A program made the translations under genes and the position numbers. A model generated the notes under the pieces. The model was not told the origin of the DNA. It did no database searches and saw only the letters and a program-made list of their open reading frames with translations. A stretch of 64,000 bases of DNA from Staphylococcus auricularis. Its GTDB lineage: Bacteria; Bacillota; Bacilli; Staphylococcales; Staphylococcaceae. Below, in pieces: positions 38,680 to 48,600 of this stretch (within the stretch, counting starts at the first letter, position 1; each line of letters begins with the position of its first letter). The stretch covers positions 124,001 to 188,000 of the forward strand of contig NZ_LLER01000002.1 of assembly GCF_001500315.1 (NCBI RefSeq). Direction: 5' to 3'.

Positions 38680-39618
38680 TCAAATACCTGCTAAGAGTCC
38701 GCTAATATAAATACCTAGGGCATAAAGCAGACCAAATATCGTGTTGGTTTGACCTGTCGCAGCCATCGCTGGCATCATCGTTGCAGGTTTATCATTTTTC
38801 TTGAAGCGGTTAATGACTTTAATAGGCATTGGGAAGGATAGTAATACGAGTAAGTAGAATAATGATCCTTCGATTTTAAACAATGCTGTAAATACAACCC
38901 AAAGGTATGCGATGATATACATCGCAGCCATTACGATGATAGATAAACGTTTACCGAGTAAAATGGGTAGGGTTTTACGACCTTTTGCTTTATCTTTAAC
39001 ACGGTCACGAATGTTGTTCGCCATGTTGATTAAACCAATCGTAATGACAATTGGGATACTCATCCATACGGCATAACCATCAAGTACGCCCGTTTGGATA
39101 TAAAACGAAATCAAAATAATAATCATACCCATGAAGAGACCTGAGAAGATCTCACCGAGTGGCGTCCATGATATTGGGAACGGCCCACCAGTGTATAGAT
39201 AACCCACTGCCATGCACACAAGTCCAACAGGTAAAATCCAGAGCGAACTTTGAATCGCTAGAAAAATACCGATGAGTGCTGCAACAATGTAGAAGGCAAT
39301 GGCTAAGTTTAACACTTTTTGCGGCGTCATATCCTTATTGACGATGGCACCCCCAATCCCAACTGATGTCGGATCATCCAATCCTTTTTTAAAATCATAA
39401 TATTCATTAAACATATTCGTCGCAGCTTGAATCAGTAAGCAAGCGAGCAACATGCCTAAGAATAACGTCAGTTTAAGATGTTCTTCACTGCCTAAGAGGA
39501 ACAATTTGGCTGTAGCCGTACCGACTAAGACTGGAATGACTGCAGCAGTTAAGGTATGGGGTCTCATGAGTTGCCAATACTTACGCACAGTAGAATACTG
39601 TTGATATTGAGAAACCAT
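38680..39618 (-). CDS. menA: 1,4-dihydroxy-2-naphthoate polyprenyltransferase MenA
   Basis: 312 residues from the ATG at 39618 (MVSQYQQYSTVRKYWQLM), the staphylococcal length; six extra upstream codons are unlikely. A UbiA-family enzyme with about nine membrane helices and the Asp-rich motifs NMFNEYYDFKKGLDD and NNIRDRVKDK that bind prenyl diphosphate through Mg2+. It makes demethylmenaquinone. It is divergent from menFDHB. Confidence 0.96.
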   Translation of the reverse strand: MVSQYQQYSTVRKYWQLMRPHTLTAAVIPVLVGTATAKLFLLGSEEHLKLTLFLGMLLACLLIQAATNMFNEYYDFKKGLDDPTSVGIGGAIVNKDMTPQKVLNLAIAFYIVAALIGIFLAIQSSLWILPVGLVCMAVGYLYTGGPFPISWTPLGEIFSGLFMGMIIILISFYIQTGVLDGYAVWMSIPIVITIGLINMANNIRDRVKDKAKGRKTLPILLGKRLSIIVMAAMYIIAYLWVVFTALFKIEGSLFYLLVLLSFPMPIKVINRFKKNDKPATMMPAMAATGQTNTIFGLLYALGIYISGLLAGI

Positions 39619-39742
39619 TATATAATTACCTCTCATCTATTAGTTTGTTTAATTTATAAATCAAATTAATTTTAATAGAAGAACTATGAAAGGTCAATCA
39701 TGCGACCAGTAACCATAGATTCACGGCAGATACTAGTACTGT

Positions 39743-39771
39743 TTGTGTTAAAAATGATATAATTTTATAAT
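39743..39771 (+). promoter_or_regulatory. Promoter of menFDHB
   Basis: TTGTGT (39743-39748), 17-base spacer, TATAAT (39766-39771), about 34 bases before the menF start. Confidence 0.75.
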
Positions 39772-39805
39772 GAGTATAATTAGAAATACGAAAGAAGTGA
39801 CATGA

Positions 39806-41164
39806 ATGACGGTGGAAGTCAAAGTAGACGAAATTACCGAAGCTGTATATGAAAGTAATCGAAAATGGGTTTCTGTAGAAGCTGAGTTAGACTATGCCTT
39901 AAATCCAGTGACACTTTTTCAATTAACAGAATCAGACTTTAATGATCGATTTTATTTTCGAAAAAATGATGACAGTATGTCATTTTTCGGCTACAAAGCA
40001 CTTAAAAAATATAAAAATGATGTAGAAAAGAAACAATCTATCTTCCACGAATGGGAAAAAGATAGAAAAGATATTTCATTCATTCATCCATGTTCAGAAC
40101 AGCACCATCTTAAATTATGTGGGGGCTTTCAATTTTCTGCGCATAAATCAGATGATGAGTGGAGACAGTTTGGCATCAATCACTTCATTTTACCTGAAGT
40201 ATTAGTAACGATAAAAGGTGACCATTCTTATATCACGTATACTACAGAACGTGAAACATTTGATATCGACGACTTTCAAGCCATTATTTCTCACTTAACG
40301 TCTACAGTTGAAACAACACCTGAAGACATGGGGGCAATCAAAAAACAAGATGACATCTATAAAGATGAATGGCGTGATTTAGTACAACAAACCATCGAAC
40401 AATTAGATGAAAGTAAAAAAATCGTGTTAGCACGTCGTCGTTTATATTTATTTGAGAAACCGATTTATATTCCAATTATTTTACAACGCGCATTACAAAA
40501 TGAATTCAATAGCTATATCTTCATTTTAGAGTCCGGCGATAGTATTTTCTTCTCACAAACACCTGAACAACTCATGGAAGTGAACGACAACGTCTTATCT
40601 ACGAAAGCAGTGGCAGGGACAATTAAACGGACGCATGATGAGGCAAAAGACCAAGCGAACGTCAATGCTTTCTTAGAAGATGAGAAGAATTTAAATGAGC
40701 ACCGTTTTGTCGTAAAAAGCATCTTGAATGATATCGAGGATTATGTAGAAGATGTAGATTATAACGACAGTCCAGATATTCTAAAAAATGATTCCATGTA
40801 CCATCTTTACACTGAAATTAAAGCGCTGTTAAAAGATGGATCATATATCGGATTGTTAGATCATTTACATCCAACACCTGCGCTAGGTGGTTATCCGAAA
40901 GATGAAGCGGTAGATTATATCGAACAGAATGAATTTGGGACAAGAGGCTTATATGGCTCTCCAGTTGGCTTTATCGACATATATAACAACTGTGAATTTA
41001 TCGTTGCCATACGCTCTATGTTAATTAAAGGGAATCAAGCCACATTATTTGCAGGTTGCGGTATTGTGAGTGACTCTGTTGCGGACAGTGAAGTCGCTGA
41101 AACAGCTGTGAAATTTACACCGATGATGCGCGCGTTAGGAGTGGAAGATCATGACAACAACTAA
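39806..41164 (+). CDS. menF: Isochorismate synthase MenF
   Basis: 452 residues of the chorismate-binding family. Lys in KKIVLARRR, the segment [12 protein letters not shown] and the Mg2+ site [12 protein letters not shown] with [10 protein letters not shown] mark it. It converts chorismate to isochorismate, the first menaquinone step. It overlaps menD by 14 bases and leads the menFDHB operon. Confidence 0.95.
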   Translation: MTVEVKVDEITEAVYESNRKWVSVEAELDYALNPVTLFQLTESDFNDRFYFRKNDDSMSFFGYKALKKYKNDVEKKQSIFHEWEKDRKDISFIHPCSEQHHLKLCGGFQFSAHKSDDEWRQFGINHFILPEVLVTIKGDHSYITYTTERETFDIDDFQAIISHLTSTVETTPEDMGAIKKQDDIYKDEWRDLVQQTIEQLDESKKIVLARRRLYLFEKPIYIPIILQRALQNEFNSYIFILESGDSIFFSQTPEQLMEVNDNVLSTKAVAGTIKRTHDEAKDQANVNAFLEDEKNLNEHRFVVKSILNDIEDYVEDVDYNDSPDILKNDSMYHLYTEIKALLKDGSYIGLLDHLHPTPALGGYPKDEAVDYIEQNEFGTRGLYGSPVGFIDIYNNCEFIVAIRSMLIKGNQATLFAGCGIVSDSVADSEVAETAVKFTPMMRALGVEDHDNN

Positions 41165-42839
41165 ACATATTGAAGCGTTAACGAAAGAGGTCTTCACGTT
41201 TGTATCTGAATTGTATGCGTATGGCGTACGTGAAGTCGTGATTAGTCCAGGATCTCGTTCAACCCCGTTAGCGATTGCCATTGAGGCGCATCCTGCGATG
41301 AAATCATGGATTCATCCAGACGAACGCAGTGCTGCCTTCTTTGCGTTAGGTTTAATTAAGGGGAGTGGACGTCCGGTTGCCGTATTATGTACGTCAGGGA
41401 CTGCAGCTGCGAACTACACACCAGCTGTTGCTGAAAGTCACATGAGCCATTTACCGTTAATCGTGCTCACGAGTGACCGACCACATGAACTAAGAGGTAT
41501 TGCTGCACCTCAAGCGATTAATCAGAGTCAAATGTTTGCGAATTACGCTGCATTCCAATTTGATTTTCCGATTGCTGATGAAGATCAACCCCGTTATATT
41601 GTCGAAACGGTACAATTCCAATTACAAAAGGCAAGTCAATATTTTTACGGACCACATCGCGGACCGATCCATTTCAATATTCCATTTCGCGAACCGTTAA
41701 CGCCTGATTTAACGATGACTGATTGGTTAACGACTGAACGAAAAACCATTCCGCAGTATCAAAAAACAGCATCGTTTGATCGTTTGAATGCATTGTTTAG
41801 AAAGGAACGCGGGTTAATCATTGTCGGAGATATGCAACATCAGGAAATCGATCAGATCTTTATCTTTGCGACCATACATGAAATGCCTATTTTAGCGGAT
41901 CCTTTAAGTCAGCTAAGACAATATGATCACCCAAATGTCATCACGACGTATGATTTATTACTACGTGCGGATTTACCGTTAGATGATGTACAGTTTGTGA
42001 TCCGAGTAGGAAAACCAGTCATCTCGAAAGCGTTAAACCAATGGTTGAAAAGAACGGATGCTTATCAAATTCTCGTACAAAATCATGATGAACCTGGCAG
42101 TTTTCCAGTGCCGCCACATGTGACATATGAAATGTCTGCCAATGACTTTTTCAGAGCGTTAGCAGACCAACCCGCGAAACGCAGACATCATTGGCTCAGT
42201 CAATGGCAACAGTTGGAAAAACAAAGCCGTACTGAAGTGCAACGTCATATGAAACAAGCGACGGACGAAGCGGCATATATCGATCGTTTGTTGAAAAAGT
42301 TAACGAAAGACGATCATTTGTTTGTCAGCAACAGTATGCCAATCCGAGATATTGATAACTTATTAATCGACTGTAAAGCGAATGTCTATGCGAACCGTGG
42401 TGCCAATGGTATCGATGGTGTCGTTTCGACCGCTTTAGGTATGGCTGTACACAAGAAAGTGACCCTTCTCATTGGAGATTTGGCATTTTACCATGATATG
42501 AACGGTTTATTAATGTCCAAGTTGAACGATATTCCATTAAATATTATTTTGCTTAATAATGATGGGGGCGGCATCTTTTCTTATTTACCACAACGTACGG
42601 CAGCGGAAAATTATTTCGAGCGCTTATTTGGTACTCCCACAGGTTTAGATTTCAAACATGCAGCGTTATTGTATGATTTCACGTTTGAGCGTATTGAATC
42701 ATTACAAACGTTTGAAATGACGCAGTTGTCATCCTTCGGGGCACACATCTATGAAATCGTTACTGATCGTGATGATAACCACGCACAACATCAGGTTTTA
42801 TATCAGAAGTTAGGTGATTTGATACATGCTTTATTATAA
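41151..42839 (+). CDS. menD: SEPHCHC synthase MenD
   Basis: A 562-residue thiamine-diphosphate enzyme. It shows [13 protein letters not shown] near the N-terminus, the catalytic Glu region [13 protein letters not shown], and the cofactor motif [13 protein letters not shown]...[12 protein letters not shown]. It joins 2-oxoglutarate and isochorismate. GGAGTGGAAG lies within the end of menF, indicating coupling. It overlaps menH by 14 bases. Confidence 0.96.
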   Translation: MTTTKHIEALTKEVFTFVSELYAYGVREVVISPGSRSTPLAIAIEAHPAMKSWIHPDERSAAFFALGLIKGSGRPVAVLCTSGTAAANYTPAVAESHMSHLPLIVLTSDRPHELRGIAAPQAINQSQMFANYAAFQFDFPIADEDQPRYIVETVQFQLQKASQYFYGPHRGPIHFNIPFREPLTPDLTMTDWLTTERKTIPQYQKTASFDRLNALFRKERGLIIVGDMQHQEIDQIFIFATIHEMPILADPLSQLRQYDHPNVITTYDLLLRADLPLDDVQFVIRVGKPVISKALNQWLKRTDAYQILVQNHDEPGSFPVPPHVTYEMSANDFFRALADQPAKRRHHWLSQWQQLEKQSRTEVQRHMKQATDEAAYIDRLLKKLTKDDHLFVSNSMPIRDIDNLLIDCKANVYANRGANGIDGVVSTALGMAVHKKVTLLIGDLAFYHDMNGLLMSKLNDIPLNIILLNNDGGGIFSYLPQRTAAENYFERLFGTPTGLDFKHAALLYDFTFERIESLQTFEMTQLSSFGAHIYEIVTDRDDNHAQHQVLYQKLGDLIHALL

Positions 42840-43614
42840 TTTTTACGAGGGGCCTGAATCATCATCCCAACTCCTTGTGTTACTACACGGATTTATCAGT
42901 GATCAAACGACGTATGAGCCTTTTATAGAAGGGTTTACTAAACATTGCCATGTACTTGCGGTTGATTTACCTGGACATGGCCAAGATGAATCAGATGCAA
43001 ACGAAACGTGGGATTTTCCTTTTATTGCAGACTCATTAGATGAAACGTTGGCTCAATTTGAGCGTTATGACATTTATTTACAGGGATATTCTATGGGAGG
43101 TCGTATTGCACTTTATTATGCATTATATGGTAAAATTGCATTAACTGGACTCATATTAGAAAGTACGTCACCTGGTATCCAGAGCGAGGCAGATCGGGAA
43201 GAACGTCAAAAGGTCGATCTTGCTAGAGCTAAAGTGTTAGAAATAGCAGGGCTAGAAGTCTTCGTTAACGATTGGGAGAAACTTCCGCTATTTTATACAC
43301 AAAAACAATTACCCAAAGCACAACAACGCGCCATACGTGAGCAACGTTTAAGTCAGCAACCAGAGCGTTTAGCAAAAGCTTTAAAGGATTATGGGACAGG
43401 ATTTATGCCTGATATGTGGCCACAACTCCCACAATTAAAGGTACCAACATTATTAATGACCGGAGCATTAGATCAAAAATTTACCCGCATTGCTAATCAA
43501 ATGATTAAGGAGATTCCAGATGCACAATTAGAGCAGATTCCTGATTGTGGCCATACGATTCACGTGGAAGATGCTTCGAGATTTGATAAAATGGTATTAA
43601 GCTTTATAAATTAA
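42826..43614 (+). CDS. menH: SHCHC synthase MenH
   Basis: A 262-residue alpha/beta hydrolase. The nucleophile elbow is GYSMGG, the oxyanion segment LLHGF, and the His is in [10 protein letters not shown] near the C-terminus. It removes pyruvate from the MenD product. It is embedded in the men operon with a 14-base overlap upstream, and menB follows after 11 bases. Confidence 0.93.
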   Translation: MLYYNFYEGPESSSQLLVLLHGFISDQTTYEPFIEGFTKHCHVLAVDLPGHGQDESDANETWDFPFIADSLDETLAQFERYDIYLQGYSMGGRIALYYALYGKIALTGLILESTSPGIQSEADREERQKVDLARAKVLEIAGLEVFVNDWEKLPLFYTQKQLPKAQQRAIREQRLSQQPERLAKALKDYGTGFMPDMWPQLPQLKVPTLLMTGALDQKFTRIANQMIKEIPDAQLEQIPDCGHTIHVEDASRFDKMVLSFIN

Positions 43615-43625
43615 GGAGGACAAAC

Positions 43626-44444
43626 ATGACAAGAACATGGGAGGCAATTAAAGAATACAAGGAAATTAAATATGAGTATTACAATGGTATTGCTAAGATA
43701 ACGATTAATCGTCCAGAAGTACGCAATGCATTTACACCTAATACCGTACAAGAAATGTTAGATGCCTTTAGCCGAGCTCGTGATGATGAACGTATCGGTG
43801 TCATCGTATTAACTGGTGAAGGAGATAAAGCATTCTGTTCAGGAGGAGATCAAAAAGTACGTGGTCACGGTGGCTATGTCGGTGATGATCAAATTCCGAG
43901 ATTAAACGTGCTAGATTTACAACGTTTAATTCGAGTTATTCCTAAACCAGTTATCGCGATGGTAAGAGGATACGCCATCGGTGGCGGTAACGTATTAAAC
44001 GTGGTTTGCGATTTAACGATCGCTGCTGATAATGCGATTTTCGGCCAAACAGGACCTAAAGTAGGTTCATTTGATGCTGGCTATGGTTCTGGCTACTTAG
44101 CACGTATCGTCGGCCATAAAAAAGCACGTGAAATTTGGTATTTATGCCGTCAATACAATGCACAAGAAGCACTTGAAATGGGCTTAGTAAATACGGTTGT
44201 GCCATTAGATGAAGTCGAAGATGAAACTGTAAAATGGTGTGAACAAATCATGCAACATTCACCAACTGCTTTACGCTTCCTTAAAGCTGCGATGAATGCT
44301 GATACAGATGGACTCGCAGGCTTACAACAAATGGCCGGAGACGCAACGTTATTATATTATACAACAGATGAAGCTAAAGAAGGTAGAGACGCATTTAAAG
44401 AGAAACGCAAACCTGATTTTGACCAATTTCCGAAATTCCCATAA
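43626..44444 (+). CDS. menB: 1,4-dihydroxy-2-naphthoyl-CoA synthase MenB
   Basis: A 272-residue crotonase-fold enzyme with AAGGAGG upstream. The oxyanion hole segment [19 protein letters not shown], the helix [21 protein letters not shown] and the [19 protein letters not shown] stretch are characteristic. It closes the naphthoquinone ring from OSB-CoA. It is the last gene of menFDHB and is followed by a terminator. Confidence 0.97.
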   Translation: MTRTWEAIKEYKEIKYEYYNGIAKITINRPEVRNAFTPNTVQEMLDAFSRARDDERIGVIVLTGEGDKAFCSGGDQKVRGHGGYVGDDQIPRLNVLDLQRLIRVIPKPVIAMVRGYAIGGGNVLNVVCDLTIAADNAIFGQTGPKVGSFDAGYGSGYLARIVGHKKAREIWYLCRQYNAQEALEMGLVNTVVPLDEVEDETVKWCEQIMQHSPTALRFLKAAMNADTDGLAGLQQMAGDATLLYYTTDEAKEGRDAFKEKRKPDFDQFPKFP

Positions 44445-44458
44445 GTAAAGTTAAGCTT

Positions 44459-44506
44459 AAAAGCGATTGTCAGCTTAGAATTTAACTTGACAATCGCTTT
44501 TATTTT
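44459..44506 (+). terminator. Terminator of the men operon
   Basis: AAGCGATTGTCA (44461-44472) pairs with TGACAATCGCTT (44488-44499), followed by T's. Confidence 0.9.
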
Positions 44507-44603
44507 ATGTCTAAAATGGCTCATAAAATTTTATAAAAAAAGTCTATCCATTTATATAGTTTTTATCATTAATTAATTGGTATTTATTTTCATTTAAATA
44601 TAT

Positions 44604-44632
44604 TTGACACTTATAAATATACGTACTATATT
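44604..44632 (+). promoter_or_regulatory. Strong SigA promoter of the SarZ-like regulator
   Basis: A consensus TTGACA (44604-44609), 17-base spacer, and TATATT (44627-44632), only 22 bases from the start codon. Confidence 0.85.
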
Positions 44633-44654
44633 AAACTAAACGAGGTGAGTGTAT

Positions 44655-45110
44655 ATGACAAATCAATACGATGACGAAATGAGAAAAGAACTCTGCTTCT
44701 TAATCTATGTTTCACATAAAGAAGTAGTAAATCAATTCAATCAGTATTTGAAACAGTATGATATTAGTTTTCCTAACTATATCGTGCTCTTGTATTTAGA
44801 TAATGACAGACCGATTTATGTTAAGACACTTTGTAAGGAACTTTATCTAGATTCTGGTACGATTAGTCCGATTATCAAACGATTAGAGAAAAAAGAACTG
44901 ATTAATCGCGTGCGTACCCAAGAAGACGAACGCCGTGTACAAATTCATTTAACTGAAAAAGGTACAAAATTAAAACAAGATTTTAATAAAATTTCAAGAC
45001 ATGTCTTCGGTCAGTTCAAAATGAGTGAAGAAGACGCAGTAGAATATTATAGAATACTACGTAAATTCACAGATAATAATATTATTGAAAACGCTGATAA
45101 AGAAGACTAA
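44655..45110 (+). CDS. MarR-family regulator, SarZ/MgrA-like
   Basis: 151 residues from ATG 44655 (GAGGTG upstream); GTG 44649 is a weaker option. Winged-helix MarR fold: recognition region LYLDSGTISPIIKRLEKKELI, wing RTQEDERRVQIHLTEKG. The N-terminal KELCFLIYVSHKEV carries a single Cys at the place used as the redox sensor in SarZ, MgrA and OhrR. It is thus a probable one-Cys thiol-sensing regulator and a paralogue of SarZ. In S. aureus the sspABC protease genes sit at this position, so this gene belongs to a variable spot. Targets are unknown. Confidence 0.85.
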   Translation: MTNQYDDEMRKELCFLIYVSHKEVVNQFNQYLKQYDISFPNYIVLLYLDNDRPIYVKTLCKELYLDSGTISPIIKRLEKKELINRVRTQEDERRVQIHLTEKGTKLKQDFNKISRHVFGQFKMSEEDAVEYYRILRKFTDNNIIENADKED

Positions 45111-45204
45111 GTTGAGCCACAGTTAGACAAGGTGATTGCTTCAAATTGATACAAAAGAGATTAAGTTCAGTGAAACGAACACAAAGGGACAATATGTATT
45201 CATA

Positions 45205-45255
45205 AAAAAGCGCAGTTGAAAGTGTTAAGTTGACTTTCAATCGCGCTTTTTATTT
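45205..45255. terminator. Bidirectional terminator between the SarZ-like gene and the aminotransferase
   Basis: AAAAGCGCAGTTGAAAGT pairs with ACTTTCAATCGCGCTTTT (one mismatch), flanked by A and T tracts. The remaining sequence to 45402 shows nothing recognisable. Confidence 0.85.
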
Positions 45256-45402
45256 TTGATTCTTTTTAAGAGTCGTTTAGCTCGAGTTCCATAGCAATTT
45301 TGAAACGCAAGAACGCATCGATAGGTCGTAAAGGTTTCGATTTTTTCTGAGTTTAACGATAAGGCGGCCTATACGTCGTATATAAGCATTGTTTTACCTA
45401 TT

Positions 45403-46593
45403 TCAATCCGAACTACGGTTTTTGAACTTTGTCGGATAGCGGGTACTTAAATAACGTTCTAAGCGATCCATCCCTTCTTTAATAGATTCTAAGTCATAAG
45501 CATATGAGATACGGACATGGCCTTTGCCTAAATCTGTAAATGATGAGCCTGGCACCATAGCGACATGAGCCTGTTCGAGTACGTCGACGCAGAAATCAAA
45601 ATCATTATCGGTGTAGTAAGAAATGTTAGGGAAGATATAGAATGCGCCTTCAGGTTGTGCGTCGAGTTGGAAACCTAACGCCTGAAGTTTTTCACTCAAG
45701 TAATTTTTGCGTTCAATGTAAGCCTCGTTCATCGCTTGAGGTGCAGTGATCCCTTCTTTTAAAGCAGCAATTGTCGCGTATTGGGCGGGTACATTTGCAC
45801 AAATACAGTTATAAGCATGTGCGAATGTGAGCTTTTCAATCAAATAGGAGGGCCCTAACAAGAAACCAATCCGTATACCAGTTGCAGCGTGTGATTTACT
45901 CAATCCACTAATTAATAATAATTGATCCCTGATCTCAGGAAATTGTGCAAAAGAGACATGGAGCTTAGAAAATGTATTTTCAGCATAGATTTCGTCACTT
46001 AATATAAATATCTCATGTTGCTGCAATGTACGAGCTATGGAGGCGGCGTCTTGATAAGAGAGCACCACCCCAGTTGGATTCGATGGATAGTTTAATAGGA
46101 TGGCTTTGGTGCGTGAAGTGATATAATGCTCAATCGCTTGTGACGTTATTTTATAATTCGTCTCTGACGTATCGATAAATACAGGTGTCGCACCTAACAT
46201 TTCAATAAGTGGAATATAGCCTGCATAACTAGGGGCAGGAATTAACACCTCGTCGCCTTCATTTAAGATACTACGCAACGCAGTATCTAACGCTTCTGAA
46301 GCGCCGTTTGTAACGATGATTTCTTCCTCTGAATCATACGTAAAGCCGTAACGCGATTCGAAATATTGACTGATAGCTTCTCTCGTTTCCAACAAACCTT
46401 TGTTGTGAGAATAAGCCGTTTGATCTTGTTCAATCGCTGTAATATACGCTTGTTTAACCACGTCTGGCATTGGAAAATCAGGTTGTCCTACTGTCAAATT
46501 GATACAGTCATCGATGCCTTTCATACGGTTTGAAAATTGTCGAATACTTGGCGGTCTCAAGTATTTAGAATATGTATTTAATGCGAGTTTCAA
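45403..46593 (-). CDS. Class I/II aminotransferase (PatA-like)
   Basis: A TTG start at 46593, four bases after GAGGTGAT, gives 396 residues and the conserved KLALNTYSKYLRPPSIRQF start. PLP enzyme, fold type I: TVGQPDFPMP, TNGASEALD, NYPSNPTG, the Lys in SGLSKSHAATGIRIG, and RISYAYD near the end. It resembles PatA (N-acetyl-diaminopimelate or aromatic aminotransferase). The substrate is not certain. It matches the S. aureus gene located between ssp and atl. Confidence 0.9.
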   Translation of the reverse strand: MKLALNTYSKYLRPPSIRQFSNRMKGIDDCINLTVGQPDFPMPDVVKQAYITAIEQDQTAYSHNKGLLETREAISQYFESRYGFTYDSEEEIIVTNGASEALDTALRSILNEGDEVLIPAPSYAGYIPLIEMLGATPVFIDTSETNYKITSQAIEHYITSRTKAILLNYPSNPTGVVLSYQDAASIARTLQQHEIFILSDEIYAENTFSKLHVSFAQFPEIRDQLLLISGLSKSHAATGIRIGFLLGPSYLIEKLTFAHAYNCICANVPAQYATIAALKEGITAPQAMNEAYIERKNYLSEKLQALGFQLDAQPEGAFYIFPNISYYTDNDFDFCVDVLEQAHVAMVPGSSFTDLGKGHVRISYAYDLESIKEGMDRLERYLSTRYPTKFKNRSSD

Positions 46594-46808
46594 CGGGATC
46601 ACCTCATTTGTTGCTTTTTACTGTCCAAAAAGATGGATTGAACATATATAAGATCATCTTTTAGAAAATATAAAGACCGATCTTTATTGACTTAATTTTT
46701 TAATAATTCTCATTTTATCATAGAGAGAGATAGATAGGGAGTTAAAACGTTTATAGTTAACTGTGGGGTTCATTTTCAGTAGAAAGATGGTGAGGAAAAA
46801 TAATTATA

Positions 46809-46845
46809 TGAAAAGAGGGCTGAGAGATGAAGCCCTCTCAGCCCT
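46809..46845 (-). terminator. Terminator of the acyltransferase gene
   Basis: AGGGCTGAGAG and CTCTCAGCCCT form a perfect 11-bp stem; the minus-strand read-out ends in CTTTTC. Confidence 0.8.
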
Positions 46846-46863
46846 AGATAGATATCATTTGTG

Positions 46864-47871
46864 TTAACCTTTAAATTTCGATGGTTTCTGCAATTGGATG
46901 ACGGGATTCGTCCATTTACATACAAAGCGACTGGATAGTATAAGTACGATGATTAGTGACGCAACGATTAAGTAAATGTAGGTGAGGGGTGATGTCGGAT
47001 CTTTAAATGGATGTAAGCCTAAACCTCTAACTAAACCAATCACAATTCCGTGTAACAGATAGACTTGCATAGTTCTTCGTCCGATATACGTGAACCATTG
47101 CGGTTGTTCTGGCATCAAATTAAAGAATGAGAACATGGTCAGTAAGATGACGCCATATAATAATAGTCGTTTGATTGGACTGTAAATACTATTTTCTGCT
47201 TCGCCTAATGAAACGTATGGAGTACTTCCTAACAACCAATCTGAGTTAATCGGATAGAAATAATAAAAGACAAAGAATCCGACTAGAATAGTGATTGATA
47301 CTGGCAACCATTTTTTATTTCTCAACTGTTCTGTATGAGATCGATTAAATAAATAACCGAGATAGAAGATAGGGAAGAACACGATTGTACGTGAAAAACT
47401 TAAATATGAATTAATATCTTCTGAATAACCAACCAAGAGAGAAATGATGATTGCGACTGGAAAGACGATGTATGGATTGAAATCTTTCACGATCACTAAG
47501 ATGACATGGAAGAAAAATAACGTTAATAAGAACCACAAGGCGAATTCTGGATTAAACGGATCAAGCGTCAACGTATCATTTTTACCTGTGAAATAATAGT
47601 AGAATGAAAAGAACACAAAGAATATGAAATAAGGAACTAGTAATTTTTTCGCAATCTTTTCTAAATAGCCTTCTTTTCCTACATTTTTCGCAAAATAGCC
47701 TGATATAAAGAGGAAACCAGGCATATGGAAACTATATATGAGTAAATATAGCGCAGTTAAGTCTGAGTTACCTTCTGTATAAGGCTGTAATAAATGGCCG
47801 AAGACGACTAAATATATTAAAAATGCACGGATATTATCAAAATAATAATCTCTTTGTGCGACGTTACTCAT
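46864..47871 (-). CDS. Acyltransferase-3 family membrane protein
   Basis: 335 residues from the ATG at 47871, which has AAAGGAG upstream; the 25-codon longer version is rejected. About ten membrane helices of the OafA/NodX-type acyltransferase family. The His motif is in LVVFGHLLQPY, and SFHMPGFLFISGYF is conserved. No periplasmic SGNH domain is present, unlike OatA. It may acylate a surface polymer or secreted molecule; the acceptor is unknown. Confidence 0.88.
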   Translation of the reverse strand: MSNVAQRDYYFDNIRAFLIYLVVFGHLLQPYTEGNSDLTALYLLIYSFHMPGFLFISGYFAKNVGKEGYLEKIAKKLLVPYFIFFVFFSFYYYFTGKNDTLTLDPFNPEFALWFLLTLFFFHVILVIVKDFNPYIVFPVAIIISLLVGYSEDINSYLSFSRTIVFFPIFYLGYLFNRSHTEQLRNKKWLPVSITILVGFFVFYYFYPINSDWLLGSTPYVSLGEAENSIYSPIKRLLLYGVILLTMFSFFNLMPEQPQWFTYIGRRTMQVYLLHGIVIGLVRGLGLHPFKDPTSPLTYIYLIVASLIIVLILSSRFVCKWTNPVIQLQKPSKFKG

Positions 47872-48048
47872 AGTGTGACTCCTTTGTGGCGCAGTATATA
47901 TATAATTTATTATAACTATCAAAAGAATTACAACAAAATGATTCAAGATGTTGAAAATAAATATTGTATATTGTTATGAAGCCAATTATAATATTAAATA
48001 ATTATGAATGATGGGTGAAATTATTAAACAAATGGTGGGGAGAACATA

Positions 48049-48471
48049 ATGTATCAACAACTGGAACAACTCATTACAACGACGAGTAACGAGTTAAATT
48101 TAGTCAGCCGCCGTTTTGGGCAACGTGCCGATCTGTCGGTAGAACAGCTTGAAATTTTAAGATTGCTGTACAATTATGAAGTGATGTCACAATACGATTT
48201 AACGATGAAAATGAGTAAAGAACAGTCCATTGTGTCACGATGGATCAAGAAATTAAGACAATTGGGATATTTAACGAGTCGTCAATCAGACTCCGATTTA
48301 AGATGCAAAGAAATCTTATTGACAGACAAAGCGAGAACACTCATTCTCGAAATCAATGAAGCGAGATATCGTTTGATTGAAGCACGTTGTCAGAGCTTAA
48401 CAGAAGCGGATGTACAACAATTGAATGTATTGTTAGAGAAATTGACAGCGAAACAAATCTCGCTCTATTAA
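48049..48471 (+). CDS. MarR-family transcriptional regulator
   Basis: 140 residues with GGTGGGGAG upstream. The winged helix is clear: LTMKMSKEQSIVSRWIKKLRQLGYL and wing SDSDLRCKEILLTDKA. One Cys lies in the wing and another at ARCQ. It is conserved between the acyltransferase and atl in staphylococci and divergent from the acyltransferase, so it may control it. Direct evidence is lacking. Confidence 0.85.
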   Translation: MYQQLEQLITTTSNELNLVSRRFGQRADLSVEQLEILRLLYNYEVMSQYDLTMKMSKEQSIVSRWIKKLRQLGYLTSRQSDSDLRCKEILLTDKARTLILEINEARYRLIEARCQSLTEADVQQLNVLLEKLTAKQISLY

Positions 48472-48497
48472 CATAGGGTGTTTTATTACACTAAAGA

Positions 48498-48545
48498 AAA
48501 GTCCTCTACTTAGCACATGATGCTAAATAGAGGACTTTGTTTTGT
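48498..48545. terminator. Bidirectional terminator MarR / atl
   Basis: AAAGTCCTCTA and TAGAGGACTTT form the stem, extended by TTAGCA/TGCTAA, flanked by A and T tracts. Confidence 0.9.
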
Positions 48546-48600
48546 TATAGAGAAAAGATAGACTTAGAGCTAACGCGATAGGATTATCGGTTCATATATC

